Shown here: positions 34,428 to 44,200 of the stretch, in pieces
Position numbering within the stretch: the stretch's first letter is position 1
Layout of the letters: each line of letters opens with the position of its first letter
Assembly: GCA_016192905.1 (NCBI GenBank)
Contig: JACPTG010000004.1
Location: forward strand, 69,745 to 133,744
Direction: 5' to 3'
Length of the DNA stretch: 64,000 nucleotides
Source: Candidatus Woesearchaeota archaeon
GTDB lineage: Archaea > Nanobdellota > Nanobdellia > Woesearchaeales > UBA10216
Position numbers and translations under genes: made by a program
Notes under the pieces: model-generated
Seen by the model: the letters and a program-made list of their open reading frames with translations, nothing else
Database searches by the model: none
What the model was told of the DNA's origin: nothing

Positions 34428-37400
34428 AGGCAGCCATCCTGCTAATCGCAGTAATGGCGCTTGCCACTGCGGCAAATGGACTGCAAACTGCACTGCCAGC
34501 TGACACCCGAATCGCTGATGCCTGTAGCAACTGCATAACAGGAACAGAAATCTGCACCCGGGAGGCAACAGACGTAAAAGACCCTGAAACAGGCCAGGAT
34601 ACAAGGATAAGCGCCCTGTGCGTGGTCAACTGGGCAAGCGAGGAGCTTGACTTCTCAAAGCTTGACCCAGCACTCATAAACGAGAACATCGGCAAGATAA
34701 GCCAGGCAGCGCTTGAAAAGAACATCCACCAGATAAAAGACCTGTCAGCCCTGAAATCAGAAAACGCCAAAAAAAGAGTGGCGGAAACATTCAGGAACAA
34801 ATACGGGTTTGACCTGGAAATAGTATCATCCACAGGCCCAGTCTCCCTGTCTGAGAATGGCCTGCTAAAGGCAGGCGGAGCTGATCTTGACTCAGCCTCG
34901 GTAAGGCTGAACCAGGCCATCACCGGAGTGAAGCTTGAAACAGTGCAGAGCGGATCAGAGCTGCAGAATGTCATAAGGTTCTCGATGAAGGACGCTGATT
35001 TTCTGGTTGTAGGCAACCCTAAACGGATAGGCGCTGCAACAGGAGCTATAACAGTGGAGGGTCTTAAGATTACGCCTGGCCAGGGGCCAAGCCAGATTGG
35101 AGTCAACAACGGCTATGTAACCATTGCCAACGCAAAGGCGGAAAGCGGAAACGACGAAATTTTCGGAAACGCCATATTCTACCTTGCTTCCGACGGCTCA
35201 CTGGACAGGCAAAAGCCAATAAGCCTCAAGGGCGACAACTCCTGGAGCTGCTTTGAAGCAAAAGGGAAATGCGCCAGAGGAAGCCCTGCAGGAGATTCAC
35301 TTTTCGACCCACAGCCATCAGCGGACACAGTAACACTGGTATGCGCGAAGTGCCCGCCAGGCTACTATGACGAATTTGACACCCAACTGCAAAAAGGGGA
35401 AATAACAGGGTATGCAATCCTGGGCGAGGCTCCGAACTCAAGGGGGACTGCTTCAGCCACGATGAGGGTAAGAGGCAGAACACTTGGCAGCTTTGACAGA
35501 ACCTTCGCAGAAGGAAAAGACATCAATACCCTCTACGATCTCATTGACGAGGGCGACAGCGTTGCAGTTGACTTCAAGTTCCTCGGCCAGGAAAGGACAA
35601 GCGGCCAGGTTGGAAGAGTAGTATCCCAAGGCAAAATAATAGACCTTGCATTCGACGCAGACGGAACGGTGCACGCCAAGTACCTCATAACGCCATCGGC
35701 AGCCATACCCATCCATTCGGCGGCGTTCCTGAAAGGCCTCCTCTTCAACGAGGACGGATTCCTAGCCAATGAGCTCGCTACTTACGTTGAGGGCGGCGGC
35801 GAAGCCAGCCTTGAAAAGATGCAAAGGGGAATAGCATCCATACCAAGAATTCAGCAGGCAAACCCTGAGCTGCTGCAATACCTCAAGGCAAGGTTTCCCA
35901 CAGCCAGCGAGGAAGAAATAGGAGAGCACTACCGAAGGCTCAACTACGGCATCTCAGACATCCAAGAAAAGACAGGCAGGACACCCGGATATGATGAAGC
36001 ATTCGCGTACTCGCAAAGGAAAATTTCAGCGCTTGCCAGAATAAAGACTTCTGTAGAGGAGGAGGAGCGCTCAGACAGCCTCCAGCTTGGCCGACTTAAT
36101 GACGCATCTGACCAAATCCTACAAGCCTACATGAACCCCAACAAGCCAACGTACCTTTACCATGAGTCAGCCAGGACAACACCCGACGGGGAGAAAATCA
36201 AAGTCCAAAATGTTTACACAATAAACCAAAATGCAGTGCTCCTAACCGAAAACCTGAATGAGCCAGACCAATATGAATACTACAGGGCACTGCTAAACAA
36301 ACAGTACCAGCGGAACACATACGCGCGGCTACAGTCAGACCCGGCATATGCTGGGCTATCTGAAGAAGACAAGCAGAATGCGGCAGAAGGCGAGCTAAGG
36401 CTGGCACAGGGACTAATCTCAGCCCAAGCCCAGGTAAAGGCGTACAGCAACCTCCTTGACCTCCTAGAAAAGAACAGGGGAAACGTTGCCGCAATCCAGA
36501 AAATCAAAGGGTTGATGTACGCCAAGGACGAGGCCGAAGCATGGCAAATGCTCCAGCAATACAACTCAATGCAAAAAGGCGCTGAGACAATCCTGAACCT
36601 AAGGGCCAAGGGCGCCACCCTCGCCGAAATACAGGCAGGATACCAGAGCAAGGAAGTACAGGCAGCCTTCAACGAGCCCACAATGCGGCTCCTGCTCAAC
36701 GAGGAAGTCATCCTGGACGGGCTCAGAAATGGCAGGCAAACAATAAATGTAAATGGCAAGGACTTTGACATCTCAACGCCAGAGGCAGCGGCCACACTAA
36801 TAGCCCTAAACTACGAGCAGGCTGCAAGGGCATATGCATCCGCCAGGAATTACCCTGAGGCGAACAAGATGGCCCTGGCACTGCTAAGGTACACAATGTC
36901 CACTGAGGATTTTGACATATTCGCGGCAGAACTGGCAAAAAACAGCCACGAATTCAGGATAGACTACGCAGGCGACGGGAGCCTGCCTGTGTTCATTAAC
37001 GCTGAAGGCAAAAGCTATGCAGTCCCGCGAAAAATCCTCGAGCTCATCCAGCAGGGCAGGCTGAACAGCGAAATAGTGAGCTTCTACATCAACAACAACG
37101 CAGAAATCCAGGCCAGGAACGCGCTGATAACAGACCCAAGGCAAATTGCCGACTTGATCCTGCCCTCAGAGTATGCCGACATAGCATTTAACCTTCTTCC
37201 TGAAGGAAAGGGCGCAGGGATAATCCTGGCCCTGACGGCCAAGGGCGCCCTTAAGGGTGCGTCAAACGCAGCCATCGCCAAGGTTTTGTTAAAAGAAGGC
37301 GCAAGGCTTTCCTCAATAGGACTCACAGGATTCGGGCCCTCAAGCAGCAAGGCAGAAGGCGTGCTTGCAAGGATAACAGGATGCAACTCCTGCATCAATC

Positions 37401-39547
37401 CCAAGCTCGTATTCCATACAGCTGGCGGTGGGAACCTGGGCTTTGTCCCAAGCCAGCTGCTGGCCGCAGACGAGTATCAGCGAAGGGCGGCAAAAATCAT
37501 CCGAGACGGGGACATGGGCGGCCTAACAGCCGAAGAAGTATACAAGCAGCTTGAGAAACTAAAGGAAGACTACCTTGCACTGGGGATAAAAGGAGAAACC
37601 TCCCTCAACCTGCAGGCAAATCTCCTGCACGACTTCCTTTCCGGCAAGATACCCCGGGAGGAGCTTCTCTACAGACTGAGGCATGAAGGCCTCTTCGTGG
37701 CAGGAAACAATGTCGTTGTAACTGCGGGCGGCGAATTCGACCTCGGATGGACACTCCACTCAATACAGCCAGACGGCAAGCTTGTCCTCAGGAGAGGGGA
37801 TGAGCTGAAAATTGTGACAAGGGAGGAGGCGCTGATGGAGACGCAGCCTACAGGCAGAACAATTTTCGGACAAGGGGATACAGTATCAATCCAGGGAGAA
37901 GCAGGGGCGGACTCAGACTGGACCATCGTAAGAAGAGTAAGCAACGGCTTCATCCTTGAGAAGAACGGCGCAAGAAAACTTGTGCCTGACGCAGATATCT
38001 TCAACTCAAACGGAGAGCGGCTCGTAAAGGACGTGGACACCAGATACCTGGACGCTGAAAAGCAGGCTGCCGAACAGGCTAAAAAAGAGTCTTCTGACGA
38101 AATCAGGCGGCTGACAGAAATAATTAAGCAGAACCCAAGCGATGCGCAGGCAAAGGCGGCGCTTGAAGCAGCCCAGCGGAGGCTGAAGAGCGCAAAGGAC
38201 TTCCTGAGCCAGCATAGGGAAGACGTAATAAGGGAAAGCCAGCAAGACCTGAACGGCGACATCGGCGGCAAGATAGAGGAGTTTATGGGGGAGGCAGACA
38301 CAACCTTTAGCTCCCAGTCATATATGGCCAGAGGCGGTTATGATCAGAAACTGGTGCAGGATCTCTATATAATTCCGCTGCTCCGCGACCATCGTCTTGC
38401 CGTTGGCCAAACTCCGGTTTATGTCCAAGAACGAGAAATCAAAAGGTTGGCGGAAATGATTGACCTTCTGCATAAGGATGGATTCAGCGACAAGGACATA
38501 GACTATATAACGAACACTGTATTGTTCCAGAGCAAGGAAAGCGCATCAACAACCCTCGCAAACCACGGAATCAATCACTTGCTTGACGACTACAAGGGAA
38601 TAAGAGAACTAACCATCACCCTCTTCGGAACCGAAATTTCAAGAGAGATGAGGATGGCGCTTGCTCAGGGCGCAATATTCCATGACATAGGATATACAAC
38701 AAGGATAATGAGCGATGCAGCGGACTCCCGTACACACTGGACAGAGCTGACAAGCGCGCATCCCCAGATAGGAGGGGGATTCCTTGACGTGCCTGCTGTA
38801 AGAAGGAGGCTCATGGACATGTACGGAAACGAGGCAAAAGCCAACGAAATGATGGAGCTGGTGCATTCAATGGTGGCAGACCATGCAAGAGTTTCAAGGG
38901 ACTTCAAGTCGCTATATGTACAGTGCAAAAAAAACTGCAACGACGCTGAAAAATTCGAGACAGTAGTGCGCGGGTTCGGGCTGATGGACGACCTTTCGCT
39001 CAACAAAGATACAGAACTCATGACAGACCCGGCTGTGTGGAACCTGCTTACCCGCGGCCCAGATGGCAAACTCATGCTTGACAGGACGAGCCTAGACAAA
39101 ATGATGGCCGAGCGCAACTGCGTCCAGAGGCCGCAGGAGCCCAGATGCAAGGCACTGGCAAGCATAAGCGTAGCTACCTTCAACTTCAACGGCCCAAGAA
39201 TTGCAACAGCCGAGGACTACGATGCCAGCAGGCTCGTCACAGAAGGCAAAATATACATACGGTACTCGCAGGACGCTGTTGATGCACTAAAGAGAAGGGG
39301 CATTGGGAGAAGCCCAGTATATTCCTCCGGCGACTTTGAATGCGATAAGAAATGCTCTGATGACGCGGCCGCCGCCATTGAGGCCCTGAAGGCCAAAAGA
39401 GCCAGAGGCGAGCCGATAAGGCCGGAAGAGATGCATATAATGCTGGGTACCCACAAAGACGGAATCGAGCTGTGGACAGACGACCCCTTCCTTGACTGTG
39501 CACAAACATTATTAAGCCCTGTTTGCGCCCAGGTCTATGGAGGTTGA
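34424..39547 (+). CDS. Giant secreted protein with C-terminal HD domain
   Basis: The 1707-residue protein starts with a signal peptide (MKAAILLIAVMALATAANG). The body is mostly helical with long charged stretches. A hydrophobic patch (IILALTAKGALKGASNAAI) lies near residues 930-955 and a coiled coil near 1215-1275. Residues ~1375-1560 form an HD-type metal phosphohydrolase domain: NHGINHLL, then FHDIGY with His1420-Asp1421, HPQIGG and VADHARVS. An HD domain at the end of an exported giant protein is unusual. It is coupled to the anchored protein upstream and to a small gene downstream. A contact toxin is one possible reading; a processing enzyme is another. Confidence 0.75.
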   Translation: MKAAILLIAVMALATAANGLQTALPADTRIADACSNCITGTEICTREATDVKDPETGQDTRISALCVVNWASEELDFSKLDPALINENIGKISQAALEKNIHQIKDLSALKSENAKKRVAETFRNKYGFDLEIVSSTGPVSLSENGLLKAGGADLDSASVRLNQAITGVKLETVQSGSELQNVIRFSMKDADFLVVGNPKRIGAATGAITVEGLKITPGQGPSQIGVNNGYVTIANAKAESGNDEIFGNAIFYLASDGSLDRQKPISLKGDNSWSCFEAKGKCARGSPAGDSLFDPQPSADTVTLVCAKCPPGYYDEFDTQLQKGEITGYAILGEAPNSRGTASATMRVRGRTLGSFDRTFAEGKDINTLYDLIDEGDSVAVDFKFLGQERTSGQVGRVVSQGKIIDLAFDADGTVHAKYLITPSAAIPIHSAAFLKGLLFNEDGFLANELATYVEGGGEASLEKMQRGIASIPRIQQANPELLQYLKARFPTASEEEIGEHYRRLNYGISDIQEKTGRTPGYDEAFAYSQRKISALARIKTSVEEEERSDSLQLGRLNDASDQILQAYMNPNKPTYLYHESARTTPDGEKIKVQNVYTINQNAVLLTENLNEPDQYEYYRALLNKQYQRNTYARLQSDPAYAGLSEEDKQNAAEGELRLAQGLISAQAQVKAYSNLLDLLEKNRGNVAAIQKIKGLMYAKDEAEAWQMLQQYNSMQKGAETILNLRAKGATLAEIQAGYQSKEVQAAFNEPTMRLLLNEEVILDGLRNGRQTINVNGKDFDISTPEAAATLIALNYEQAARAYASARNYPEANKMALALLRYTMSTEDFDIFAAELAKNSHEFRIDYAGDGSLPVFINAEGKSYAVPRKILELIQQGRLNSEIVSFYINNNAEIQARNALITDPRQIADLILPSEYADIAFNLLPEGKGAGIILALTAKGALKGASNAAIAKVLLKEGARLSSIGLTGFGPSSSKAEGVLARITGCNSCINPKLVFHTAGGGNLGFVPSQLLAADEYQRRAAKIIRDGDMGGLTAEEVYKQLEKLKEDYLALGIKGETSLNLQANLLHDFLSGKIPREELLYRLRHEGLFVAGNNVVVTAGGEFDLGWTLHSIQPDGKLVLRRGDELKIVTREEALMETQPTGRTIFGQGDTVSIQGEAGADSDWTIVRRVSNGFILEKNGARKLVPDADIFNSNGERLVKDVDTRYLDAEKQAAEQAKKESSDEIRRLTEIIKQNPSDAQAKAALEAAQRRLKSAKDFLSQHREDVIRESQQDLNGDIGGKIEEFMGEADTTFSSQSYMARGGYDQKLVQDLYIIPLLRDHRLAVGQTPVYVQEREIKRLAEMIDLLHKDGFSDKDIDYITNTVLFQSKESASTTLANHGINHLLDDYKGIRELTITLFGTEISREMRMALAQGAIFHDIGYTTRIMSDAADSRTHWTELTSAHPQIGGGFLDVPAVRRRLMDMYGNEAKANEMMELVHSMVADHARVSRDFKSLYVQCKKNCNDAEKFETVVRGFGLMDDLSLNKDTELMTDPAVWNLLTRGPDGKLMLDRTSLDKMMAERNCVQRPQEPRCKALASISVATFNFNGPRIATAEDYDASRLVTEGKIYIRYSQDAVDALKRRGIGRSPVYSSGDFECDKKCSDDAAAAIEALKAKRARGEPIRPEEMHIMLGTHKDGIELWTDDPFLDCAQTLLSPVCAQVYGG

Positions 39548-39954
39548 TGGCAATGGGGCAATTCAGCCAGTCAATGCAGGCGATAATTGAGGCAGGACGG
39601 CTAACAAAGGCCGCCCTTTCAAGGTCCCAAGGCAAGTGGGACGAAGACCGGCAGCTCCTAAGGCACTTGCAGGAGCTCAGGAATTTTGCGGTGACTGCTA
39701 GCTCTAAGTCATATATAAACGTCGGCAACCATAGGAATATGGGTTTCGAAAAACTTGACGATGCGCTAGGCCAGGCAGCTAAAAATCTCTGTATGTTAAA
39801 CACGCCCGGATTTAATGATAAATCCTCCTGGAACAAAAAAACAAGCCCTGCCAGCGTAAGCAAGAGCGACCTGGAAAACTGGATTAATGAGCTGATGGAG
39901 TCTGCAAGAGAGCAGATAAACCTACATAAGAAGCTGAAACTGCCGGACGATTAA
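39547..39954 (+). CDS. Small helical cytosolic protein coupled to the secreted HD protein
   Basis: The ATG at 39547 overlaps the previous stop (TGATG), which supports this start over the track's earlier one. The 135-residue protein has no signal peptide and is predicted mostly helical (QSMQAIIEAGRLTKAALSRSQ, then LENWINELMESAREQINLHKK). I recognise no family. Its position directly after a large exported protein resembles an immunity gene, but that is inference only. Confidence 0.65.
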   Translation: MAMGQFSQSMQAIIEAGRLTKAALSRSQGKWDEDRQLLRHLQELRNFAVTASSKSYINVGNHRNMGFEKLDDALGQAAKNLCMLNTPGFNDKSSWNKKTSPASVSKSDLENWINELMESAREQINLHKKLKLPDD

Positions 39955-39975
39955 AGATTCAATCCTCGTCCACTG

Positions 39976-40386
39976 CTATACCCTTACCTTAACCGGCTGC
40001 CTTGCGCCGCAGGCAGAGCACTTGATGAAGAGGAACTTGTCATCCCTCACCAGCTTAGTGTCAGGCTTCCTGCATTCAGGGCAGAGAACAAACTCCTTAA
40101 CGTACTGCTCAATCTTCTCATTAATCCGGGATGCTGAAATCTTTGTCCCGATTATGAAGAGGCCCTTGCTCACCTCGCCAGGAGTTGCAAGCTCCCTCAG
40201 GATATATTTGAGAAGATGCGCCAGCGGCCTATGCAAAAGGTCAGCAATCTGGGGGAAGTTGCTTATGATTGTGCGGTTACCCTGGATGTGGCCCCGAACC
40301 TTCGGAACCTCAAACCTGGAAGTCTCCAAAACCTTCTCAGGCAATTTCTCCCTTCCACGCTCCAAAAGCTGCTTATAGTCCAACAT
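39976..40386 (-). CDS. eif2b: Translation initiation factor aIF2 subunit beta
   Basis: Starting at the ATG at 40386 (MLDYKQLLERGREKLPE) gives 136 residues, the usual aIF2-beta size. The protein has a helical N-terminus that binds aIF2-gamma, a central alpha/beta domain (GNRTIISNFPQIADLLHRP) and a C-terminal zinc ribbon (CPECRKPDTKL...KCSACG). The ORF track's longer form runs into the intergenic repeat element. The gene is convergent with the small gene ending at 39954. Confidence 0.93.
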   Translation of the reverse strand: MLDYKQLLERGREKLPEKVLETSRFEVPKVRGHIQGNRTIISNFPQIADLLHRPLAHLLKYILRELATPGEVSKGLFIIGTKISASRINEKIEQYVKEFVLCPECRKPDTKLVRDDKFLFIKCSACGARQPVKVRV

Positions 40387-40443
40387 CTCCTGAGGGAAAA
40401 GCCGCTGCTTTTTAAATTGTGCTGAATTTTTGATTATAATGAC

Positions 40444-40512
40444 TAATAGCAGGCTAACTCTTCGTGTACTGTCCTCTTCGTATATGGCGGTTAACTGTAC
40501 AAGGGCTATACG
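40444..40512 (+). repeat. Intergenic element, copy 2 of 2
   Basis: TAATAGCAGGCTAACTCTTC and following bases match the element at 15664 (24/27), and the second block GTTAAC...AAGGGC keeps the same distance (AAGGGC at 40501). CGTATA (from 40479) and TATACG (to 40512) can also pair here. The copy lies upstream of aIF2-beta. No gene is supported in the rest of 40387-40650. Confidence 0.5.
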
Positions 40513-40650
40513 TATTGACAAGGCAAGTGGACATTGGAAACCGTGAACGATGCCAATCAGTACACGTTACATAATCCCGCAGGGGTGGCTGAATCAGGGA
40601 GCCACAGGCTGCTACTTGTTAATAGCTTTTTGTGCAATAACCCAAGAAAA

Positions 40651-41250
40651 TCATTCCAAGACCTTGAGCCTGCCGGGGCGGACCTCAAAAACCTCGCCAA
40701 GCTCTATAAGGCTTCTTATAAGGGCCTCGGCATTTCCCATATTGCTCTTCCTGCTGATTTCCTCAATGTCAGCGCCCTTCCCATCATTTCCAATGTCCAT
40801 CTCCCTAATCAGCTCCCTTATCACCGCTGCGTCTGAAAGGTCAGCTGCAGGAGCCCCTGCAACCTCTTCAATGATGACTGATTCAGCGCCTGAAGGGCCT
40901 GAAAGCAGCAAATCCCTCTCAAGCTCAAGCTGCCTGAGCGCAAGCATCTTCTGAGAGGACCTTGCCGCAATCTCAGGGGAAATGTACGGCTCGGCTCCAA
41001 AAAAACCGAGCCTGCCGATCACATTTATTATTTCACCCACCTCAAATGAGTCCAAAGGCTTAACCTCAGAGCCAAAGCTCCTGACTGCAATTGAGCCCGT
41101 GCCATCATCAACAATGAAAACACCAGGGGTTTTTGAAACGAGGACTCCAATTACATTAACCTTGGCAGCGCTCCTTCCCCTGACTGACGGCTCATCAGAC
41201 TGGGTAAGGGCAGCAAGTTCCCTGACGCTTGCCTTAAGGGCAGGAGCCAT
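40651..41250 (-). CDS. RPA-like single-stranded DNA-binding protein
   Basis: The 199-residue protein has an OB-fold (KVNVIGVLVSKTPGVFIVDDGTGSIAVRSFG, residues ~30-60, continuing to IGRLGFFGAEPYISPEI). A C-terminal winged-helix-like region (IEEISRKSNMGNAEALIRSLIELGEVFEV) follows. This matches the small RPA-type subunit of archaea. It starts 2 nt after the MCM stop on the same strand, so it is the last gene of a TBP-MCM-RPA operon. Confidence 0.8.
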   Translation of the reverse strand: MAPALKASVRELAALTQSDEPSVRGRSAAKVNVIGVLVSKTPGVFIVDDGTGSIAVRSFGSEVKPLDSFEVGEIINVIGRLGFFGAEPYISPEIAARSSQKMLALRQLELERDLLLSGPSGAESVIIEEVAGAPAADLSDAAVIRELIREMDIGNDGKGADIEEISRKSNMGNAEALIRSLIELGEVFEVRPGRLKVLE

Positions 41251-41252
41251 AC

Positions 41253-44200
41253 CTAAGCCCTCCTGACAAATCCCGGCTTTGGCTCATAAATGTCACCGTC
41301 CCGCTTGAGCTTCTCAATAAGCTGCTCAACGTCAGTCTCTGCAATGCCCTTGTCCAGGGCAATCTTCAGGATATCCTCAACAGGAATCAGGTTTCCAATC
41401 TTGGACTCCAGCTCCTTGATAATATCCCTGACAGCATAAATCCTGCTCCTTTCAGAAGCAGGAATGCCTGTTGAAATGCGGTCAATGTCAATCTGGCCTG
41501 TCTTCCTGTCAAAGCCAACCTGCATCAGGCAGTACCTTACAAGCTCAATAGCCCTCTGCGCATCCTCCTTGGTTACCTTCTGGGAGAGCCGGGTCCTTGC
41601 AGAAGCCTCAGAGAGCCTTATCAGGGCCTCAAGCTGCCTCGCTGAAATCGGAATCGCGCGAACCTCATGCCCCTCGCCGATTCCGAATGTAATCTCCTCC
41701 CTTATGCCCAGGCTCCGCATCTGCACATAAAAGTCCTTAATCTCGTTAAGAGCTGAATCAGTAAGGACAGGACTAATATTCTGCCTTGCATACGCGACGT
41801 ACTTCTTGAGGAAATCAGTGCCAATCTCAGCCTCAATCTGCTCAGGCGTCTGGTGAAGAAAAAGTATGTGCTGCGCCATCTTCTCATCCTTCGCCTTGTT
41901 AGGAATATCAGTAATCGGAAAAATCAGGTCAAACCTGTTAATCAAAGTCGGAGGCATGTCAATCTGGCTCGCGAGCACAGAGAAAGGGTCAAACCTGCCA
42001 AGCTTGGGATTGGCGGCGACAAGGACAGTCGTTCTTGTAAGAAGGGTGGACTGGATGCTTGCCTTGGAAACTGAAAGGGTGTTATGAAGCACCAATCCCT
42101 CACTGACAAACGTCTTTGTAGGCTCAACAGTGACATCGTAAACCCATTTGATATCCTCATTCTCAATTCTTCTGACACTTTTTACAGTGACAAACCTCAA
42201 ATCGCTTTTTACAATAGACAAAAGCTGCCCAAGCTCATTTTCAACTGCTGAAAGCCTCTTCCAGGCAACGCTCCTGGTTTTCTGCAGCAATTCAGAATGC
42301 ATCTGCGAATGCGGCCGCTTTTCAACATAGTAAACCATTGACGAGGAAATCCCGACTTCATTCAACACATCAGCCAGTGGGGTAAGGCTGCCCCTTCTGA
42401 CATCCCTGATTGATTCAGAACAAAGAGCTGCGGCGCATTCATGCAGCTTCAGCCTCACCCTTCCCAATTGCCTGAGCACTATATCCCTATTGGAGTTCTG
42501 GTTCCTAGAAATTATCCTGTTGAAATATCCGTTGCTAAGCCTCAGCTTCTTCAGCAATGCATTAACCCGTTTCAAAATTATCGTCGGAACAGGGTCCCGA
42601 TAGTTTGACTTCCTGGAGCTGCGAGCGCACAAAAACCCTATTCTTGCAAGCCTTTTGTCATCCTGCTCAACAATTTCATCCTTAAAGGCATTCATGCTTT
42701 TAGTGGAGGAAACCACGACTTTGAAATATTTCCTGCCAGCCCTTGATTCAGTCGCTATGTAGCTGTTAACACCGAATTCCAAAAGCAAGTCCTGGAAGTC
42801 CTTGGCCAAGCCGTAAGACGAAGTAATGTAGCCGAACCGTTCGGAATCAACAAACCCATCACCCCTAAAGGCGGCCGCCAAAAACTCCCTCTTAGCTTCA
42901 GAAGAAGAAACCTTAAGCTTGTTGGGGACTCTCTTGAAGTAAGTGTGGCCTTCTGTAACCAAATAGCCCAGAAGCCTTCCAAGCTCCTTTGAAACCCCAC
43001 ATCCCTCCCGAACCGGCAATACCCTTGGAGCGAAGGACAAGTCATTAACCTGAACCTGCTCGGCCGGAATTTCGGCGATTCCCTCCCTAAACAGGTAAAC
43101 AGGGTGCTCAGGAGTAACAACAATCCTCCTGCCATTGCTAAAAGAGATTTCTATGAAGTGGTCAGGAGCAGAATGCCTGGAAACCCTTTTAGCCTTAATC
43201 GGGAAAACTTTCCTGAAGTCTGTCGTAAGCAGTTCAAGATTTTCAACCGGCAAAATTTCACAGTTTATTCCCTGGATTGTCCCATCCTTGTTGGCGTCTA
43301 AAAGGCTGTCAACCAGCTTCCCTATTCTGTGAGTTGAGCCGTCGCCAAGCATAATCTCAAAATCAGGGTGGTAGCTCTGCTGCTCCATGGCCTCGTGTAA
43401 TGCTCCGCTGTCCTCCTCACTCATTTTGTCCAGCTCATCGATACAATTATGCATTATTATGTTATTTGCAACAAAGTTATTTGTACCCTCCATTGTGAAG
43501 TCGTAAACGTATTCCTCGTGCAGCTCTTCAATTGAAACCACCTTATCCCAGAGAACATCGCCCGAAAGCTTCCTTCCCAAATCATCATTCGTCTTACAAT
43601 AATTCCAAAAATACCTGAATACATTCTTTCCAAGCCTGCCGGAATTGCTTTTCAAGAGCCTTCTAAAGAAATCCTGGTGGTTGGGCAAGACATCGATCCT
43701 TCCCTTAATCTCCACGGCAGCCAAAAGATTGCCCTTGGCAATTTTTTCAGGGTGAAGGAAGGTCACATGCTTAAAGAAACTGCTTACCTCCTCAAATCCC
43801 CTTATCGAGCAATGCCAGCTGTGAGTTGATTTTTCCACACTTGAAATAATCCCGAACCTTAGCAATATTTCCTGGAATAATTGAGCATTTTCCCTTATGC
43901 CTGTTGTTATAGTTGCCTCCGTAGGATTCTCCCTGATGCTTCCATCGCCATCAAAAACGCCAGCCATAAATGCGGCTAATGTAGCTCTTGAATATCCCAG
44001 GATTTTTTTGTCGAGACAGTGCAAAGATGACTTATTGCCTGAAGGCACTCCAAAGTCGATAATTCTTTCGGCAAATGCCTTTTGAAAATTAATTATCTGA
44101 CGAACCTCCTTCCTGGTTATGACTTCTTTCCCTCTGATAATGCTACGTCTTCCAGGCGGTGTTGAACGCACGCTAAATTTGACATTCAAATTATGCAGTA

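Noticed and set aside
34258-35109. 283-aa minus-strand ORF
   Set aside because: It is antisense to the secreted giant protein; Ser/Pro/Leu-rich shadow.
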